The notes under the pieces are model-generated. The model did not search any database, had not been told where the DNA came from, and saw only the letters and a program-made list of their open reading frames with translations. From CAKSHP01 sp045636325 (GTDB taxonomy: Bacteria > Bacillota > Clostridia > UBA1381 > UMGS1253), in contig JAZTXH010000016.1 in the NCBI GenBank assembly GCA_045636325.1, positions 124,001 through 188,000 of the forward strand: a stretch of DNA of 64,000 nucleotides, read 5' to 3'. This document shows, piece by piece, positions 33,002 through 43,500 of this stretch (position 1 is its first letter; the number at the start of each line of letters is the position of its first letter). Made by a program: the position numbers and the translations under genes.

Positions 33002-34018
33002 ATGTCAAAAGACTTAGTGCCGTCAGCCAATGATTTTGGTGCGGTTATATCTATAATTGAAAATGCAAAAGGAAGAGCTTTGAAAGCGGTCAATGCAGAA
33101 CTTATCAATATGTATTGGGAAGTTGGCGAATATCTTTCTGAATTATGTGCAGAATCAGCTTATGGTGACAAGGTTATTGATGATGTTGCAAATTATATTT
33201 CTGCTACATCGCCTACAATAAAAGGTTTTAATAGGCGTGGATTATACAGAATGAAGCAATTTTACGAAACATATAAGGATGATGAGATTGTGTCAGCACT
33301 GCTGACACAATTGAGTTGGACAAATCATCTGCTTATAATGTCAAAGTCAAAAACCAAGGAAGAAAGAGATTTTTACGTTGCTTTGGCAGCTAAAGAACAC
33401 TATTCTTCTCGTGAACTCGAACGTCAGCTTGATAGTGCATACTATGAGAGATATATGCTATCTTCAGGTAAACAACCACCCGAATTAGTTCCTCAAACAG
33501 TTCGTAATACAATTCTCGATACTTATGTTTTGGAGTTCCTTGATTTGCCTGAACAGTATTCAGAACGCAATTTCCGCAAGGCAATTATACAGAATTTAAA
33601 ACAGTTTATTCTTGAATTTGGTAAAGATTTTACATTTATAGGCGAAGAATATCGTGTTCAAGTCGGTGGACAAGATTTCTTTATTGACCTGCTTTTTTAC
33701 AACAGAGCTTTATCATGCCTTGTGCCGATAGAACTCAAAATCGGCAAATTCAAACCTGAACATATTGGACAGATAAACTTCTATCTTGAAGCATTAGACA
33801 GAGATGTTAAAAAACCGAATGAAAATCCAAGTGTTGGTCTTATACTTTGTGCAAGCAAAGATGATGCAGTAGTTGAATATGCATTAAGTCGTAGTATGTC
33901 ACCAACATTGGTTTCGGATTATACTCTCTGCTTGCCGGATAAACAGATATTAAAGGATAAGCTGCAGGAATTAGCCGAGCTTGCTTTAGAAGATGGTGAG
34001 GATATAGGCGAAGAGTAA
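33002..34018 (+). CDS. DUF1016/YhcG-family PD-(D/E)xK nuclease-like protein
   Basis: A 338-residue protein. Residues 1-165 form the DUF1016 helical N-domain (ALKAVNAELINMYWEVGEYL near 28, LTQLSWTNHLLIM near 100). Residues 180-325 are a PD-(D/E)xK fold with core FFIDLLFYNRALSCLVPIEL, then K-I-G-K-F and EHIGQINFYLEALD. Family members are associated with restriction, DNA repair or mobile DNA. GGAGG stands 8 bases upstream of the ATG. The two mini-membrane genes ahead suggest a three-gene unit. Confidence 0.88.
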   Translation: MSKDLVPSANDFGAVISIIENAKGRALKAVNAELINMYWEVGEYLSELCAESAYGDKVIDDVANYISATSPTIKGFNRRGLYRMKQFYETYKDDEIVSALLTQLSWTNHLLIMSKSKTKEERDFYVALAAKEHYSSRELERQLDSAYYERYMLSSGKQPPELVPQTVRNTILDTYVLEFLDLPEQYSERNFRKAIIQNLKQFILEFGKDFTFIGEEYRVQVGGQDFFIDLLFYNRALSCLVPIELKIGKFKPEHIGQINFYLEALDRDVKKPNENPSVGLILCASKDDAVVEYALSRSMSPTLVSDYTLCLPDKQILKDKLQELAELALEDGEDIGEE

Positions 34019-34118
34019 TTGTGGCAACAAAATGGCAACAAAATATCTTGTAGTCAAAAAAATTAGTATAATACAGATAATGTAAATACTGCAGAGAATA
34101 GTTTATTAACCGATTCAG

Positions 34119-34398
34119 TTGAGTTTACAAAAACTTTGCCGAGTGGGAATGAGTTTTGCTGTGCAAAACTCAACTATGATTGCCTACGCAAGTTATAAGT
34201 TTAGATTGGCTTCGCCAAGTTATGATGCACCTGCGGTGCAGTTTTGTTTAAAAGGCAATCATATCATAACATTTTGCTTTAGCAAAATTCATAACTCTAA
34301 ACCAAAAAACTTTCTTGCGAAATAAGTTATAAGTTTAGATTGGCTTCGCCAAGTTATGATGCACCTTAGGTGCAGTTTTGTTTAAAAGGAGTCTTTTT
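34119..34398. repeat. Second palindrome array, with a 65-base direct repeat, ahead of a four-helix-bundle gene
   Basis: A 65-base unit (34191-34255 and 34325-34389, period 134) is nearly identical, with a hairpin in each (TTGGCTTCGCCAA and GCACC..GGTGC). Other stem-loops are GAGTTTTGCTGTGCAAAACTC and ATTTTGCTTTAGCAAAAT, and ATGATTGCCT pairs with AGGCAATCAT. The second unit runs into the ribosome binding site of the next gene. Frames that cross it are artefacts. 34019-34118 holds only a TGGCAACAAAA doublet. Confidence 0.8.
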
Positions 34399-34752
34399 AT
34401 GACAGACAGTATTCTAAGAACAAAGTCAAAAGAATTTGCCAAATCTGTTATTTTGCTTTGCAGAAATCTTAAAGAAAACAAAGTAGAATATGCTTTGATA
34501 GACCAACTACTCCGCAGTGGAACTTCTGTTGGTGCAAATATACACGAAGCACAGTATGCACAAGGGACAAAGGATTTTATATCAAAGTTTGAAATTGCAT
34601 TAAAAGAATGTAATGAGAGTGAATATTGGCTTGAATTATTATTAGAGGTTAATAGTATTTCCGAAGAAGAATATAAAGTTTTTCAGAAAGAATGTATCGA
34701 ACTTCGCAGAATGCTTGTTTCGTCTGTTAAAAAGTTGAAAGAAAAGATATAA
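34399..34752 (+). CDS. Four-helix-bundle protein of the 23S rRNA intervening-sequence type
   Basis: A 117-residue protein with the TIGR02436-type pattern: SKEFAKSVILLCRNLK, QLLRSGTSVGANIHEAQYA near residue 45, KFEIALKECNESEYWLELL near 65. Related proteins are encoded in 23S rRNA intervening sequences and by the avd genes of diversity-generating retroelements. No reverse transcriptase or rRNA is here. The start at ATG 34399 is 7 bases after AGGAG, inside the end of the hairpin repeat unit, so gene and repeats probably form one element. Confidence 0.9.
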   Translation: MTDSILRTKSKEFAKSVILLCRNLKENKVEYALIDQLLRSGTSVGANIHEAQYAQGTKDFISKFEIALKECNESEYWLELLLEVNSISEEEYKVFQKECIELRRMLVSSVKKLKEKI

Positions 34753-34756
34753 ATTC

Positions 34757-34782
34757 AAAAGCCCTTAAAATAAGGGCTTTTT
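34757..34782 (+). terminator. Terminator of the four-helix-bundle gene
   Basis: AAAAGCCCTTA, AA, TAAGGGCTTTTT; perfect stem with T tail. Confidence 0.88.
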
Positions 34783-34954
34783 CGGCACTTGTAAATGTGC
34801 TTTGACGACACTTTCGGTGTTGAATGGGTGGAATAAATAGAATTTTCTGCTGAAACAGCACGAAAATGCATTATTTAGACCTAAATTCACGGTCAAAACA
34901 AATGTGATGTTGGAGTGGGAGTAATACCAAGTTTGTTTTATATTGATTTATTTT

Positions 34955-34985
34955 GCAGACAGTCGTATTGACTGTCTGCATTTTC
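34955..34985 (+). terminator. Perfect 10-bp hairpin before the Fic pair
   Basis: GCAGACAGTC, loop GTATT, GACTGTCTGC, then ATTTTCT. The stretch 34783-35108 otherwise holds no gene that I can support. Confidence 0.65.
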
Positions 34986-35108
34986 TGTATTATTTATGTT
35001 ATCACGCTATGTTATAAATATTGTACTCAAACTATTCTGAAATGTTTCTGCTTTAACATTGACATTGTTCCATTTTTGGTATATAATATAGGTAAATGAG
35101 GTGTTGAT

Positions 35109-35480
35109 ATGGATATACTAACAATAAAAGAAGCAAGTTTAATGTGGGGAATTTCTGTAAGGAGAATTACTGTTTTGTGCAATGAGGGTAGAATTGTCGG
35201 TGCAAAGAAAATTGCAGGCGCTTGGCTTTTACCGAAAGATGCAGAAAAACCTGCAGATGCAAGAGTTAAATCAGGCAAATATACGGATTGGAGAAACAAA
35301 ACAGATATGGCATCTAAAGATTTTGAAAGTAATTTAAAAAATCTAAAAGGAACTTTTGCTGTTGAAAGTATGACAGTTAGTGAAGAAGGTATTAAAAACC
35401 TTAAAAGAATTGATAGCGGTAAGGTAAGCTATACAGATGTAATTGAAGAATTGAAACTTAAATATATGCAGAGGGTGTAA
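35109..35480 (+). CDS. Helix-turn-helix protein, probable antitoxin of the Fic gene
   Basis: A 123-residue protein. Residues 1-50 form a MerR/excisionase-like DNA-binding domain (LTIKEASLMWGISVRRI, then GAKKIAGAWLLPKDA). The C-terminal helix region (SEEGIKNLKRIDSGKVSYTD) has the size of a Fic-inhibiting or VbhA-like segment. Only 2 bases separate it from the Fic gene. Such pairs often act as toxin-antitoxin or regulator-effector units in the cytoplasm. Role inferred from gene order. Confidence 0.75.
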   Translation: MDILTIKEASLMWGISVRRITVLCNEGRIVGAKKIAGAWLLPKDAEKPADARVKSGKYTDWRNKTDMASKDFESNLKNLKGTFAVESMTVSEEGIKNLKRIDSGKVSYTDVIEELKLKYMQRV

Positions 35481-35482
35481 CT

Positions 35483-36079
35483 ATGTTTTCAAAATATGAT
35501 GTTTATACAACTACGCAATCTATCTATTGTTATCCTGATAGTAATGTATTAAAAAACAAATTGAATATAAGGGATAATATGCTCCTTAAAACTGCTGAAA
35601 AAGAAATTACTTTGATTAAGCAAATGGAACTTTTGAAAAAACCGATTAATGGTAATTTTTCAAAGGCCCATCTTATGAATATACATAAGTTTATTTTTGA
35701 AGATATTTATCCATTTGCCGGAAAAATCAGACGAGAACAAATAAGTAAAGCGGATACAATGTTTTATTCCCCAAACTTGATTGATAGAGAACTTGATAAA
35801 GTATTCTCCAAAATAAAAGAGGAGGATATGCTTAAGGAAACTGACGAAGAAAAGGTTTTTGAAAACTTAGCATATGTGATGGCAGAACTCAACATTATCC
35901 AACCCTTTAGAGAAGGTAATGGTCGTTCTACCCGCGAATTTATCCGCCTTATGGCAAAGCGTATGGGATATGGCTTGAATTGGGGAAATGCAGATAAAGA
36001 GGAACTGTTGGAGGCATCAATAATGTCTGTTCATAACTATAAGGTGTTGATAAGAATACTTGAGAGCTGTATTGAGTAG
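35483..36079 (+). CDS. Fic/DOC-family protein with Gln in place of the catalytic His
   Basis: A 198-residue Fic-fold protein of the size of small Fic toxins. It has KFIFEDIYPFAGKIRRE near residue 70 and the Fic loop near 139-150. Fic enzymes transfer AMP to target hydroxyls using the first His of HPFxxGNGR. Here the loop reads IQPFREGNGRSTRE, with Gln140 (codon CAA) in the His place. All other loop residues are kept. The protein should therefore be inactive or have an altered activity. GAGGG precedes the start; it is coupled to the HTH gene. Confidence 0.9.
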   Translation: MFSKYDVYTTTQSIYCYPDSNVLKNKLNIRDNMLLKTAEKEITLIKQMELLKKPINGNFSKAHLMNIHKFIFEDIYPFAGKIRREQISKADTMFYSPNLIDRELDKVFSKIKEEDMLKETDEEKVFENLAYVMAELNIIQPFREGNGRSTREFIRLMAKRMGYGLNWGNADKEELLEASIMSVHNYKVLIRILESCIE

Positions 36080-36295
36080 TTTTTCCTTTATGTGAAGTTT
36101 ACAAAAGTGCACATTTTAACTAAGAAATTCCATATACTTTTTTTGAAATATAGTATATAATTATTGTGTATGATGCAGAAATATTTTTTTGCAAAAACAA
36201 AAACAGGTTTATTTTATCAAAGAGTTAAGGCGGTGAGGGGCAAATCCCATAGGCTCTTATCGGCTTGATATAAAAATTTAAGGAGGAACAAGATT

Positions 36296-39200
36296 ATGAA
36301 AAAGTTTAAAAAGGTTTTAAGTCTGTTGCTTGCTTTATGTATGGTGACAGCAATTTTGCCTGTGGCTTCGTATGCAGCAGACAGTGTTACATACAAGGTA
36401 AAATACACAGGCGAGCAAACATACGCTTTGGCAGGTTCTGCAAATGGTGCAGTTCTTGCAATTCAGGGCGGTAGCTTTGGTAAACTTAATACCGACAGCG
36501 TGTATAAGTATAATCCTGCAAGTTCACATTCAGGATTGATGTATCTTAATATGAATGGTGAAAAAAACAAAGAAGTAGTGTATGAATTCAGCTTTTTGCT
36601 TGAAAATACAAGTGCATTTTTAGGCGTTCAGGCTGTTTTTACCAGTGATGCAAACGCAAATGTATCAATCGACAGGCTTATAAAATTTTCTGCAACCGGC
36701 GGTGTTGAAATTAACTACGCAGAAAAACCTTCTGCTTTAGTTAACAATGGAGAAAAAACAAAGCTTTTGAATTCTCTTTCAGTTGGTGAATGGCACACTG
36801 TTGCAATTAAAGCGCCCAGTCACGAAGGTGAAGATATCTTTAAATTATATGTTGATGGCGCAGAAGCAGAAATTCCTTTTTCTACTGATTACTATGGCTC
36901 AAATTATATAAGACTTTATGGTACAGGTGAAAAGCTTGTGGATAATGTTATGTCATATAAAGCAGAGTATACTGATGATTACAAAAAATATTCAGTATCT
37001 CCAGTGTTAACTGCAGCTGACAATAATGTAAGTGTTTCAGGAAAAGAAATTACTTTAAATTACGATATGACAGCTTCGCAGCTTGAAAAATCTCTTTCAG
37101 GAGCTACAAACGTAAGAGTTTACACAGATGCTACATATCAGACACAGATTTCAGGCAGTGAAAAAATTCAAGCGGGATACAAAGTAGTAGCCGCTGCAAA
37201 AAATGGTGATAATATTGAAAGAGCTTATAGTTATTATACAGTAAGTGTTCCTTCTTATACGGAAGACGGTCTTTTAGACGGTAAAAGCGAGCTTGCTTTA
37301 AAGGGTGCCTCCAACGGCAACAGTACAATAACATATAATGTAGACGGTGTTTTCGGTAAATCGACAAGCGATAAGGTTTATAAGATAGATTTGAAGGGAG
37401 ACTGTAATGTAGGTGCTCATTATCTTCAAAGTGCACCTTCAACTACTAATACAAGCACATTTGAGCTTTCATTGGCTATGAGCGAGAAATTAGCATTCCG
37501 TCTTGCTACCGCAGTTTATTCAGCATCAGATAAAAGTTCAAGCGTACAGCATGAGTTTTTAGATATTACTGATGGAACGGTTAAAACAAGAAGTATTGAT
37601 GCTCTTGCTGATGATTCAAAAAATAAAACTCTTTGCACTATCAATACGGGTGAATGGATAAATATTGCAGTGGTAGTGCCCGGTTATACAACAGAGGGCA
37701 AAGCTACAAAAACTGTTTATGTTTATATAAACGGACAAGAGTATCCTGTAACCTTTGCAAATGATATTTACGGTGTATATTACCATCGCTTTGCATTAGC
37801 ACAAAATCTCGGAGAAGTAACAAAAACATATTATTATGACAATATAAGAACATACAATGCGTCAACAGCTGTATATAATTCAAACAAGGATAAAAAGCCT
37901 GTGATTGATTTTGGGAACTTAAAGGTTTCAAACGGTCACATCACTATAGATGAGGGTACAACAGTTGCAGATTTTAAAGCGAAATTAAGTACAACCGCTG
38001 AAATCCGCGTGTTTGATGACAACACCTATACAAACGAGCTTTCAGACGAAGATTACATCGGAAATGACTGCGTGGCAGTGTTTGCTGCAAAGAATTTCTA
38101 TACAACAGAAAGAACATATTCATATTACACATTGAGTGAAGCCACTTATGAAGAAAATGACCTTCGTTCAGGTGAAAAGGCATTAACTGCATCACCAAAG
38201 CTATTGTATAACGGCGATGGTAACACAGAGCCTGCAGTTGTAACAACAGTTGGCGGTATCTTTGGTAAAAAGGCTGAGGATTTAGCATATAAGTTCGATG
38301 TAAAAACAGGCGGAACCGGCTGGAACTATATTGGTTCTAATTCAATAACTCTTGATACACGCACAATGGAGATTTCTGTTGCGTTAACTAAAGATTCACC
38401 TGATTTGGTATTAAGCGCAGGTCTGTTAAAAGCTGCGGCTACTAATGCAAGTCTTTCAACAGGAGAGCTTTTACACATCAGATATAATACTGTTGTTACA
38501 GGTGACCATCCGGCACTTGCAACTAAAAATCAAAAGCTTTGTGATATAGCTGATAATGAATGGGTTACACTTGCATTTGTTATTGAGGGTTATAATCAAA
38601 AGAATGGCAGTGCAGAAAACATTTTGGTTTATGTAAACGGCACAGAATACAAACTGCCTTTATCAACTGATATTTTTGGTACAAGTTATTTAAGATTTGC
38701 TCCTTCAAGGTCATATGATGAAGTTAAAACCGTTTATTACGATAACATTCGTATATACGATGGTTCAACCGAAGTCTATGATATATCAAAGGATAAACAG
38801 CCAACAGTTGGTTTAGGCGACTTAGATGTGTTTGACGGCAATATCAATATTGGAGAGGGCATAACAGTTGAAATCTTTGAAGCATTCTTAGACACAAGAG
38901 CTGATGTGCGTGTATATAAATCAGATTTATACACCGAAGAGCTTTCAGACAGCGATGAAATGAGCGGCGGCAATATGGTTGTTTTTGCAACAAGAAACTC
39001 AAGAACAACTGAAAGAACATACACCTATTATACAATAAACCGTCCTTTGGCAGTAGAGCACATCACCCTTACAAATGCAGATGGTAAAATGATTAGCGGC
39101 TCGCAGATGGACCTTGAAAACGTTGGCGAAACATATTGGCTTGAAACTACGATTATAAACAAGACAGAGGATGCAAGTGCAACCCTGAAGGCTGTTGCTG

Positions 39201-40321
39201 TAAGCTACGATGCATCAGGCAAAATGGTTGATTATGTGGAAAAAGAGGTTATTGCAAAACCCGGCACAACCGTTATAAATGCTGACACAAATCAGGTGTT
39301 CTTTGAAGATGTTGTAACACCCAAAGGCGGAACTCTTAAAGCATTTTTATGGGTTGAAGAAAATCAGGAACCCTTATGCCGTGCGTTTGAAGCAGAGTTT
39401 AGCGGAAGAGAAGAATATCATGTTATAAATTTCGGTAACAGTTATGGTGTTGATTCATTTACATACTTACCTGCAATCGGTAAAGCGGCAGGCGTAGATA
39501 TTTATGCAGTTAATATGTATACCGGTGGTTGTAAGATTACTCAGCATTATAAAAACATGAAGGGTATCGGAAAATATGAAAGCAGACTCGAATATTTGCC
39601 GAACGGTGATGTTATAGAAACCAGAAGTGCTTCATCTTTAGATGGTATTACAACATACGGCTATTCATGGGATTTTGTTTCACTTCAGGGTGCTTCTCAT
39701 GGTGGAACAATAGGCGATATGGCATTTATTGATTATGCAGAATGGCAGGACGATAACTCAGGTTCTGCAACAGGAACACCGGGAATCACAACCGGCGAAA
39801 TTTATGAAGAGTTTAAAGCGTTTGTGGACGAATACGCTCCTAATGCACAGAAAATCATGCATATGGCATGGACAACATGTAATGAAATATCAGGTCAGAT
39901 GTTTGAAGGAAGATATGCAAATGATGAAAGTCCAAGACAGTCATTCTTTGATGCAAACAAAGCGGCTTATGAATATGCAAGTAATATTTATGCAGATAAG
40001 CAGAGCATGATGGTGCCAACTGCATGGGCGGTATGGTATGCTTTAAATAAGCTTGGCTTCAAGGAACATTCAGGTGTGGCAAATGCTAACGGAACCTATA
40101 ACGCACCTGTCGATGGTGAGATTTCTATTTATCGTGACGAGGTATGTCATTTGACTGATAAATATGGTAGAGTTTTAGCAGGTCTTACCTGGTATGAATA
40201 TATAACAGGTAAAGACGCAAGAGAAAATCCTTATCAGCGTGAGGGCGTTTCTGAAGATGTTATGGCGAAGCTTAAGGAAGCTGCTCACTGGGCAAATCAG
40301 CAGGTAGTGTCTGCTGAATAA
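36296..40321 (+). CDS. Large secreted protein: three jelly-roll repeats and a C-terminal DUF4886/SGNH-like domain
   Basis: A 1341-residue exported protein with a signal peptide (1-28, ending ASYAADS). Three homologous segments of about 290 residues (near 30-310, 325-615 and 620-915) each have a LamG-like beta pattern, with GEWHTVAIKAP/GEWINIAVVVPG and a Y-Y-D-N-I-R-closing strand. Each is followed by an RTYSYYT-type linker. A further beta domain spans 918-1035. Residues 1038-1341 resemble DUF4886: INFGNSYGVDSFTYL gives the GNS block of SGNH hydrolases, and AWTTCNEIS and WAVWYALNKLG follow. Probably a carbohydrate-active esterase or binding protein. No anchor motif visible. Confidence 0.85.
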   Translation: MKKFKKVLSLLLALCMVTAILPVASYAADSVTYKVKYTGEQTYALAGSANGAVLAIQGGSFGKLNTDSVYKYNPASSHSGLMYLNMNGEKNKEVVYEFSFLLENTSAFLGVQAVFTSDANANVSIDRLIKFSATGGVEINYAEKPSALVNNGEKTKLLNSLSVGEWHTVAIKAPSHEGEDIFKLYVDGAEAEIPFSTDYYGSNYIRLYGTGEKLVDNVMSYKAEYTDDYKKYSVSPVLTAADNNVSVSGKEITLNYDMTASQLEKSLSGATNVRVYTDATYQTQISGSEKIQAGYKVVAAAKNGDNIERAYSYYTVSVPSYTEDGLLDGKSELALKGASNGNSTITYNVDGVFGKSTSDKVYKIDLKGDCNVGAHYLQSAPSTTNTSTFELSLAMSEKLAFRLATAVYSASDKSSSVQHEFLDITDGTVKTRSIDALADDSKNKTLCTINTGEWINIAVVVPGYTTEGKATKTVYVYINGQEYPVTFANDIYGVYYHRFALAQNLGEVTKTYYYDNIRTYNASTAVYNSNKDKKPVIDFGNLKVSNGHITIDEGTTVADFKAKLSTTAEIRVFDDNTYTNELSDEDYIGNDCVAVFAAKNFYTTERTYSYYTLSEATYEENDLRSGEKALTASPKLLYNGDGNTEPAVVTTVGGIFGKKAEDLAYKFDVKTGGTGWNYIGSNSITLDTRTMEISVALTKDSPDLVLSAGLLKAAATNASLSTGELLHIRYNTVVTGDHPALATKNQKLCDIADNEWVTLAFVIEGYNQKNGSAENILVYVNGTEYKLPLSTDIFGTSYLRFAPSRSYDEVKTVYYDNIRIYDGSTEVYDISKDKQPTVGLGDLDVFDGNINIGEGITVEIFEAFLDTRADVRVYKSDLYTEELSDSDEMSGGNMVVFATRNSRTTERTYTYYTINRPLAVEHITLTNADGKMISGSQMDLENVGETYWLETTIINKTEDASATLKAVAVSYDASGKMVDYVEKEVIAKPGTTVINADTNQVFFEDVVTPKGGTLKAFLWVEENQEPLCRAFEAEFSGREEYHVINFGNSYGVDSFTYLPAIGKAAGVDIYAVNMYTGGCKITQHYKNMKGIGKYESRLEYLPNGDVIETRSASSLDGITTYGYSWDFVSLQGASHGGTIGDMAFIDYAEWQDDNSGSATGTPGITTGEIYEEFKAFVDEYAPNAQKIMHMAWTTCNEISGQMFEGRYANDESPRQSFFDANKAAYEYASNIYADKQSMMVPTAWAVWYALNKLGFKEHSGVANANGTYNAPVDGEISIYRDEVCHLTDKYGRVLAGLTWYEYITGKDARENPYQREGVSEDVMAKLKEAAHWANQQVVSAE

Positions 40322-40379
40322 AAGGCTTTAATGAAATTATATTTTACATTAGAAAAACTGATTTAATTATTAAATGTAT

Positions 40380-40460
40380 GGGCAGGCATTCTCGACATCC
40401 CGTGAAAACGGGGTGCTTCGAGAGCTGTCCCGACCTACAAACACTTCCCGCTTGCGGGTA
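40380..40460. repeat. REP-like palindromes between the two large secreted genes
   Basis: GGGCAG...CTGTCC closes a stem with TCTCGA/TCGAGA and ATCCCGT-GAAA-ACGGGGT, followed by a second hairpin CCCGCTTGCGGG inside CCTAC...GTAGG. The type resembles the palindrome at 28811. It could also terminate transcription. Confidence 0.7.
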
Positions 40461-40507
40461 GGTGATTGTTATGACCAATTTGGCAAAACACTAAGGAGGA
40501 TTGGCAC

Positions 40508-43500
40508 ATGAAGAAAATTTTATCACTGCTTATTTGCATGACGCTTTTGCTGTCATGCATAACGCCTGTAAGCTTTATTTCGGCTTCGGCGACTGAGTTT
40601 GAAATTGACTCGCTTGAGCAGTATGTTGTATATAATTCTGTCATGGAAAATGACGGATACATTGGTATTCCCGTGGGAATAAAGACATATATAAAGGAAA
40701 CGCCCGATGCGGACACCCCTGTTATTATGTATGTTGTAAATACAAATACTAAAAGAGTGGGTACTGATACGGATGAGAATATTATTACTGACTTTTTAAA
40801 CCGCGGTTATGTTGTGGTAGTGCTTGACTATTACAATAACGAAAAAACTGTATGCCCCGACCTTGACTGGAGCTTGCAGGGCATAAAAAGCACTCTTAGA
40901 ACCACAAGCGGAATGAATACATATCTGTCAGGCAATGTTGCAAATGATACATATGTATATATCCTTCCTGCAGGTTACAGCGTGGCACGTCAGTTAGTAT
41001 ACTGGTCAATTGACAAGCATAGCTACAGCGGAACTCAGGATTATATCATTTCCGTATGGAACTCAGACTTTTTGGCTGTAAGAGGGGATAGTGAGGTAAT
41101 CACTTTTGCCCAAGACACAAAAATCATAAAAGGTAAAGGCGAAAGCGAATATCTTGAGTTTGAAGCAGGTCAGAGTCTTACACCAAATGAGTATACTGCA
41201 ATGCTTACAGACGGCAAGGTAACTGATATTACTCAGTGTATAAAGCGTGACGGTACACCCATTGATATGGATTTATATATGGATATTGTGTATCCTGCAA
41301 ATCCTGAAAATGAAGTTCCTGTTTTAATGTATGCTCAAAGTACTGATAATACTGTAGGAACATGGAACACAGCAGAAAGACCCCATGTTACGGGTTTTCT
41401 TTTCAGGGGCTATGCAGCAGCTCTTTATGAATTTGAATATGTTCCTATGGGAAGCTCAGATAACTATGGTTATTATGATGGTAACGGGGGCGGTATTGAA
41501 GGCGGTATCACCGGTGATAACATGACATACGCTCTTGGCGTAACCAATGGTATTAAGGTAGATACTTCTGCTGTAAGATTTGTTCGTTATCTTGCAGATA
41601 TGAAACCTTTAGTCTATAAATTTGATGAAGATAAATACGGCGCAATGGGTATTTCAAAAAGCGGTCAGGCTATAAGGCTTGGTCACCCTGACCCTGAATC
41701 ACTTCCCGAAATGAGAATATTTGAAAACCAGTGCGGAAAAACAAGATACGAAAGCGGCGAAACAGAAGATATTGTTGATTTAAACGGTAACACCGTTATG
41801 CGTGGCGCAGAGCCTCAGCCGTGGCTTGAATATAATGATGGAAGCAAAATTCCTTCCAATGTTCAGTTTACATCCACAACAGTGGGCAGCGGTATGTATT
41901 CTATAACAGACGGTATGGCACCTATGTATATTTACGGAACAATTCGCTCAAGCGGTTCCCAGTGGGCACAATATCCTGATATGCTTGCAAGATGTTATAC
42001 TCATGATATACCTACAATGTATTACGAAGGCATTGATATAGGTCATGCCCTTTGTTATGGCGCTGATGGTGAAACAGGCAATGATACTTATGAAGCACTT
42101 TTCACCACAGCAGATTACTGGCTTCGTGATACGGGCGTGAAATGTGAATACATAAAGCCTTTAAACGGCGCAGTTGATGTTAAGGCAACAGATGATATTA
42201 TTGTTAAGTTCTCAGGACCTGTTTCAGAGGAAGAAATTTCAAAGATTAAAATAAAAAATGATATAACAGGCGAGATTGTTTCAGGTGAGTGGAAGGATAC
42301 CTTCGGTGACACTGAGTGGACTTTTACACCATATAACTTAAAGGGATTTCATACCTACACGGTATATGTGCCTTCAAATGTTGTCGGCAAAAACGGTAAA
42401 ACTATAATGAGTGCTAAAAGCTCAAGCTTTACAGTTGAGCCTGAAGAGCTTGCGAGTGCAACTTATACAAGCGAAAATATGACCGCCAGCACAGATAATG
42501 GTGTATACTTTGAAGTTGACGGTGCAGATATTGAAAATTCAATCACAACTGCTGTACGTTTCAGTGTTAAAAACGATGCGGCAAACACTGCTTTAATTTA
42601 CTCTGCTGATGAAAATGGTGAAGCAGACGAGCTTTTAGGCAGTGTGGTGTTAACCGGTGCAGGTGAGTATGACGTAGATGTTACCGATTATGCAAGGTCT
42701 TTAGAAGCCGGCGAAAAGGCGGCATTCGTTATTAAAGCTGAAAAGGAAACCGAAGAAAAAATAGTTTATAATATGGATTTTGAGGGATTGACTTCAATTC
42801 CCGGCACTGTAAGAATTAATACAGACGGACCAACCCGCGAAATATCAAAAGAAATGAATTCAACTGACGGCGGTGACTCAAGCTATAAGGTAGTAAAATT
42901 TAACACTACAACAAAGTATGAGCCTTATCACAGGCATTACGATAACTTTGAGCTTGCGGCTTCGTTTATGCCCTTTGGTTCAACCTTTGAAGATGAAGAC
43001 TACGGCAGAAAGTTTAATGTTAAGTTTAAGCTTTATGATACCGAGTCAAGATATGTGCAGGTTTCAGTTGGTGAAACAACTTCTAACAAAATAAACGACG
43101 GCAATGCATATAAACATGTAAGCAAAACAAATGCAAACGTCTGGAATGAATATGAGGTTGATTTCCGCCTTACAGGGAACTTGTTTAAAAATAAAACAAG
43201 GTTCAGAATTGCAACCGAATGTTTTGGTACAGAGTCAGAAAATAAGCCGTTTTATATTGATGACTGTGTGTTTACCGAATCTATAACAGATATTGAACTT
43301 GCAAGCGAGAGCGACAATTTATATGTTGCACCTTCACTTGTGCTTCATCCTTCGGAAAAGCAGAGTGTAAATGTTTTAAGCGCAGGTTATGTTGAAAGCG
43401 GCATGAATTCGGGTACCTCATTTGAAGCAGAAGACACACTTTTAGTTTCGGGCAGAAGCAAGTCAATGAGCCTTGCAGGTGATAAAAAGGTAATTGCAAG

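Noticed and set aside
34119..34325. 68-codon open frame in the hairpin array
   Set aside because: It crosses the palindromic repeats, has no ribosome binding site and its composition follows the repeat units.
34399..34752. Diversity-generating retroelement (avd-like gene)
   Set aside because: No reverse transcriptase and no template/variable repeat pair is nearby; only the four-helix-bundle family is shared.
36180..36295. Possible riboswitch before the 1341-residue secreted protein (GGCGGTGAGGGGCAAATCCC stretch)
   Set aside because: No conserved core of cyclic-di-GMP, cobalamin or other classes could be matched, and no expression platform is visible.
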